A DNA stretch of 64,000 nt from Carex sylvatica (lineage: Eukaryota > Streptophyta > Magnoliopsida > Poales > Cyperaceae): positions 42,824 through 106,823 of the forward strand of contig CAXKVR010000087.1 of the NCBI GenBank assembly GCA_964058845.1, read 5' to 3'. Position numbers and translations under genes: made by a program. Below are positions 59,715 to 64,000 of this stretch, piece after piece (position 1 is the stretch's first letter; every line of letters begins with the position of its first letter). The notes under the pieces are model-generated. The model was not told the DNA's origin and did no database searches. It saw only the letters and a list, made by a program, of their open reading frames with translations.

Positions 59715-61187
59715 TTACCCTAACCTCTTTGTGTGCAAATTGGAGCACCAAATCAATACCGACTTAATGAGTACCAATCTTCTTGCCGTGGATAATAACT
59801 TGCTTTTTCCGAGCTGCAATTTTGAGGCCACCTTCTCAATCAAAAACACATACGCCTCCCTATTGGTCTGGACCGGGGCGCCCAGGTAAGATGTGCATGA
59901 ATTAATCAGCTGCACCTGAAAAATACCAAATATGGCCTCCCTTACCTCCAAAGGTGTGGGTTTGCTGAACCATATAGAGCTCTTGTGAGGGCCAATTTTT
60001 TGACCCGAGATGCTTGAAAATTCATCCAGAGTATTGACAATCAACTGAGCCTCTGTTGTATTTGCTGACCCATATAACAGGAGGTCATCCGCATACATGC
60101 AATTCGTAATTTTTGGAGCAGAGGAAGATATTTTTATCTCCTGTATGCAATCCGAGGCCACCAGTGACTCCAATTTTTTGGAAAGTAAATCCATGCCCAA
60201 AATGAAGATATAGGGAGACAAAAAGCAACCTTGTCGCAAACCACTTAATGAACCCATCCTCTTTACCGTTGATGATTATCAAAAATTCTGCCGATTTGAT
60301 GCATTCCATGATCCAATTTGAGAAAACAAAAGGGAAATTGTAGATTTCCAGCACCTGTTGGATGTAATCTCAATCCATTTTGTCAGAAGCTTTGGTGAGA
60401 TCAGCTTTTAGACAAAATTTCCAGTTTCGGTACCCAGCTTTGTTGAAAGAGTGTAGAATTTCTTTAAAAAGAATGATATTTTGTGAAATTTCTCTTCCAA
60501 GGATGAAGGCACTTTGTGATCTGGAGATGCACTTTCCAATATGTGGTTTCAAGCGTAGGGTTAGAATTTTGGAGATGACTTTGTATATTACGTTGCAAAT
60601 AGATATCAGTCTATAGTCTCCAACCCTTGTCGGCTCGTCAATTTTAGGGATAAGGATCAAATTTGATCTGGAGATTTTGGGCTTCATGGGACCTGTTTGG
60701 AAGAACTCAGTAATTTGGGCCATCACAGCTTGTTTAAAACAATCCCATTGTTGCTGAACTAGGCCCGCATTTAATCTGGGCCAACAAATTTGTCGGGCCC
60801 CAAAGACATTAGGGCTCTATGAACTTCCAATTCAATTGGTGTTGCAGATAAGGCGTCATGGACTTCTAGAGGGATTCCTTCTATGCCTTGAAGTAGGCCT
60901 TGATCAAAAACTTGAATAATTGGGACTGTAGGGATTTTTTATAAATGACTTTGTAGTGATCAACAAACAAGCGCTGTATTTTTTTTCTCCTCCACTTCCC
61001 ATGAACCATCCGATTTTTGGATTGCTCTTAGTGTGTTCTTTCTTTTCCTAGAGATAGTTGTTGCATGGTAAAATTTAGTGTTGCAATCCCCTAACACTGC
61101 CAATTCATCCTTGCTCTCTAATACCAATAGGTCTCTTGCAACTTTAGGGTGTGTGTATGCTCTTTCTGCAATTCTTTTTCCCTCCAT
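59715..61187 (-). pseudogene. LINE reverse transcriptase, fragmentary
   Basis: Copies LINE RNA at the nicked target. Blocks on the minus strand: 61187-60960 (LGDCNTKFYHATTISRKRKN, the conserved pre-RT segment); 60726-60370 (NLILIPKIDEPTRVGDYRLI, SISRSQSAFILGR-like, LKADLTKASDKMD); 60354-60258 (diverged); 60257-59715 (GLRQGCFLSPYIFILGMDLL, the catalytic MYADDLLLYGS, SISGQKIGPHKSS, SYLGAPV). The YADD active site is kept. Frameshifts at about 60360 and 60258, a diverged stretch at 60730-60960 and the missing RT tail show it is dead. Confidence 0.85.
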
Positions 61188-61189
61188 CT

Positions 61190-63326
61190 CGAGTGGTCAG
61201 TCGGGGGAGTTGAGTTTAAGACTTTCACCTCATCTTCTATTTCTTTTAATATTTTATCGGGCGTCTTATGGTTGAAACGGCCTATGTTAGAGGGGTGTTG
61301 AAGAAGGTCAGACACCCTCTTAAAATCCTGACACCCCAACTGCTCATACCCTAAATGACCGCAGAACCTACAAATTTGGAGTACCTTCTCATAATGACAA
61401 TGTGAGGTTATCGTTCCCAAGGTAGGATGATCAAAAGACACTCTATCTTTAAGATGCACTTCTAGGTTGATGAGAATCTTGAGTTTGGTGAACCTCATTC
61501 CATTAACAAAGCCATCCACAAGGGTGAAAATAGTGGTACCCAGTTTCTGACTAAGAAGGTCATAATCCTCCTCAGTGATAAAGTTAATGGGTATATCAAA
61601 AAATTGAACCGAGAGTTTTGCAAAACCTATGTGACCCGAGTGTAGGTCTGAGTGTGAACTTGCCTTGCGAAAGGCAACTAGGTGTCCTCTATATGTCCAA
61701 GGACCCCCGAGAGATACCCTATAGTAATCCTCCTGAGTTGAGAACTCTACCAGGTATGTATTACACACCATCGGTCTGAAAGTTGTATGGGGATCCACAT
61801 TCCAAGCAATGATCATGTTTCCTTGGAACTGATTATCAATAATAGTACGATCTGTGACAATCTTCACTAACAGAGATGTAGACCAATCGGTGCTGGTTGC
61901 TGCCAAAGGAGGGAGTGTGATGAGGTTGTTGGAAGGGCCTTCTGTTGTAAGAACAACGAACCTCTGGATGAGAGTTCGTCCTCTGGTGTTAGTTCAAACA
62001 TGGTGGAAGAGGTATTAGGGTTGCAAATTAGAGAAGTGGAGGAGAAGAGGAGAGGTTTAGAGATTGTTGTTAGAATAGAGCAGGGGTTTCGGGTTTTATC
62101 TGTATTGTGGAAAAAAACCTGGGGGGTAATGTGATTTACGTGAGGATGTGGCAAGGTTACTCCTTCTGTAGGGTACTATGGCAGCACACATGTCAGGAGT
62201 GGAATTGCGCCCATTTTTTTGTAACGCATGCTCACCCTCTAGAATATTCGAAGGTTCATCTGGAGAGAATTTTTCCTGAGGTAAAGTGGGATGGTGACAC
62301 GTGTAGTTTTGTTGGGTGAGATTTGGACACCTGTCTCTATCCAGGGTTTGCGTGTTTTCCTTTGGCGCAATAGGGACAAATGGCTGACACTCGTACATGT
62401 GGGGTCACTGCCACAGAGAAGGACTCTGACTGTCCTTTGACAGCGGAGAAAGGTGAGTAACGGTCACCAAATTATTTTTTGCAGGTAGACTCGATCCACT
62501 GAGTGCACTTTTAGACCGGCTGAAAGGAGCTTCCCAATGGGCCGCCAGAGCTCCTATCCGAGCAGGATCCAAAACTGTAAGAGGGCCAATTAACTGTCTC
62601 TTGCGCCATGGTGGCATGTAAGGTGCATAATAACTCATATTTTCTCCATGGTTGTGTACCCCATTGTGCTGATCAGATGGTGGCGAAGGGGGTGGCGAGG
62701 GAGGAGGATCACTGTTTGTCTGAATAGGGGGTCTGCCTTCAAGCTCCACCAGACACTTCGACCATTGATGGTCATGGCCAATATAGATAAGATATGGAAT
62801 TAGGTAGGTGTCAGCACAAAGCAGTCTTAACCTCACTTTCCTTTTTGACCGTCCCCTAAGGCACTGCTCTGAAATTCCAGTTAGCACCCCCATTGAAGCC
62901 ACCGCTTGTCTGAAGTAGAATGGATGCCATAAGTCTAGTGGAAACCGATGAATCGTGATATCCACTGCCTGAAGTTGAGGAAGCGGGTCTGCTCTGTTTT
63001 GTGTCTGCCATGGTAGAGTATGAAGGTGAAAGGATGATTCCCAAAAGGTGGCATCCCCTTCAATGACATCAGAGTCCATCCAATCAGGTGGTTTGAGCAA
63101 AAAATCCCCCTTGAACTTCTGATAATTGCCAATTCTCTATGGAGCCCCCATACCTGGCTTGGAGAGTGGCACCAAGCAACTCTCTAGAGGGGAGTTGGTG
63201 CCCGGAGCTGATGGTGAATAAAATCGTCTTATTTAGTTCCACCATGATTCTCTCATGCTCCTCTAGGGGTGAAAGAAAACAATACAGAGCATGGCATTGT
63301 TGGGGACTGGGAAAAGGTCGTGCCAT
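61190..63326 (-). pseudogene. LINE ORF1 protein (DUF4283-type, zinc knuckle), frameshifted
   Basis: RNA-binding partner of the LINE RT. 63326-63084 (HALYCFLSPLEEHERIMVEL) and 63100-62405 (HRFPLDLWHPFYFRQAVASM, GVLTGISEQCLRGRSKRKVR, a Pro-rich linker PPPSPPPSPP) are one protein split by a frameshift near 63090. 62398-61867 continues in low-complexity linker. 61906-61190 holds a clear DUF4283 domain (VEFSTQEDYYRVSLGGPWTY, SVQFFDIPINFI) and the knuckle CRFCGHLGYEQLGC, where the zinc-binding His is Tyr. So the protein seems to have two DUF4283-like modules in tandem. Its last residues run into ORF2-derived sequence in the wrong frame, which marks the deletion junction. Confidence 0.78.
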
Positions 63327-63330
63327 TGGA

Positions 63331-64000
63331 GAAGGTGGCTTTGATGTATGTAAGAAAGAAGCAGGGGTTTGAGAAGTAGAAGAAAGAACAAGGGTGTGAG
63401 AAGGGAAGGAGTAGATGAAGACTAGAAGGGCGGAGAGTAAGATAGTTGGGGAATAACGGGGATTGGTGGAAGATAGATCATCGGCGCTGAAGAAGAAAGG
63501 GCTTTATACTAAAATTTGCAATAATATACGAAAAGGCATTGCCAGCTTCTCCCTTACTATTATAATATTTGTATGATGTGAACATAAAGAGTCTTCATAT
63601 GTTGACTAGTGATGATGCAGATAGGTAGATATAGTTGGGATACTCTGTAATACATTTTCAAAGATTGTTGACAAGAGTCATAGGTAGGTTACTTTGCATG
63701 TCAAGTAGTAGTCAGGTTAAAGAAGGATGTAAAAAGAGTCAAATTGTAGGTGACTTTATTATTATATGTGCTATTTATACTACATAAAGGATAATACCGA
63801 CTCCTCACCAATCATTTCTTGCTTTTTATTGGAGCGTCATGGTGCTGTAAGCAAGAGATCATCTTATAAAGTATTGGCATTTGCACCGAAACTAACAACA
63901 GTATAAAAAGTTTTTCTTTTATGGTTCTACGTTTACAGCCAGTCCTTCAAAAATTTTGAGCAACAGGCCAATGTTATCTCCTTTAGAAAAGAATTCCCAA
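63331..64000. other. 5' flank of the LINE and intergenic DNA, nothing recognised
   Basis: 63331-63480 is A/G-rich and may be the LINE 5' leader. The remainder has no ORF, repeat or element end that I can identify. Confidence 0.4.

Larger units (their letters stand above)
59700..63330 (-). mobile_element. LINE (non-LTR retrotransposon), decayed, endonuclease region deleted
   Basis: Minus-strand L1-type element: ORF1 (63326-61190) with DUF4283-type region and zinc knuckle, followed almost directly by the pre-RT and RT region (61187-59715). The AP endonuclease that normally begins ORF2 is missing. The RT lacks its C-terminal part, and no poly(A) tail is seen at the 3' end near 59700, so that end is truncated too. 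Confidence 0.85.

Overview
The window is nuclear DNA of a flowering plant, probably a eudicot. It is AT-rich and intron-containing, and it holds plant-only families: pectin methylesterase (PME), a PME/invertase inhibitor, a type-1 lipid transfer protein, a PPR protein fragment and a plant mobile domain gene. I cannot name the species. Most of the 64 kb is transposable elements, many nested in one another and decayed; only a few host genes stand out.

Layout. 1-2890: 3' end of a Ty3/gypsy chromovirus polyprotein and its 2.3 kb 3' LTR. 2891-5480: a PME gene (minus strand, three catalytic exons) and an nsLTP gene (minus). 5480-9045: mostly anonymous AT-rich DNA with a fold-back element and a SINE-like fragment. 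9046-11725: CACTA-type element with subterminal repeats. About 11770-21517: a 9.7 kb Mutator-like element (MULE) with TIRs of roughly 270 bp, a MURA transposase (plus) with two visible lesions, and a convergent, decayed plant mobile domain (PMD) gene (minus). 21530-25320: a leader-like segment, a decayed CACTA TNP2 gene (minus) and a second fold-back element. 25518-35701: left arm of a hAT-like element, then a minisatellite with a unit of about 104 bp, split by a truncated Ty1/copia element (26760-30690); the array has 625-bp and 1030-bp higher-order repeats. 35702-48000: Athila-like remnant and several copies of one LTR family inserted into one another, including a solo LTR with a 5-bp target duplication and an AT-rich TIR element whose empty site is preserved in the solo LTR. 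48596-49158: possible CACTA-like non-autonomous element. 49748-50314: an intact PME/invertase inhibitor gene. 52590-54140: second, frameshifted PME copy joined to a PPR gene fragment. 54671-55933: complete non-autonomous hAT element with a perfect 8-bp target duplication. 58790-59390: unrecognised PHD/RING-like Cys-His zinc-finger ORF with a TATA box and an in-frame stop. 59700-63330: decayed LINE that has lost its endonuclease region.

The host genes share a theme of secreted cell-wall proteins (PME, PME inhibitor, nsLTP), though the sequence does not show that they work together. The most interesting objects are the PMD-carrying MULE with repeated TTAACC-type motifs in its TIRs, the two-level minisatellite, the hAT element with mirrored CTGTTTTTT arrays, the LTRs carrying arrays of GC-rich imperfect palindromes, and the PPR-PME chimera.
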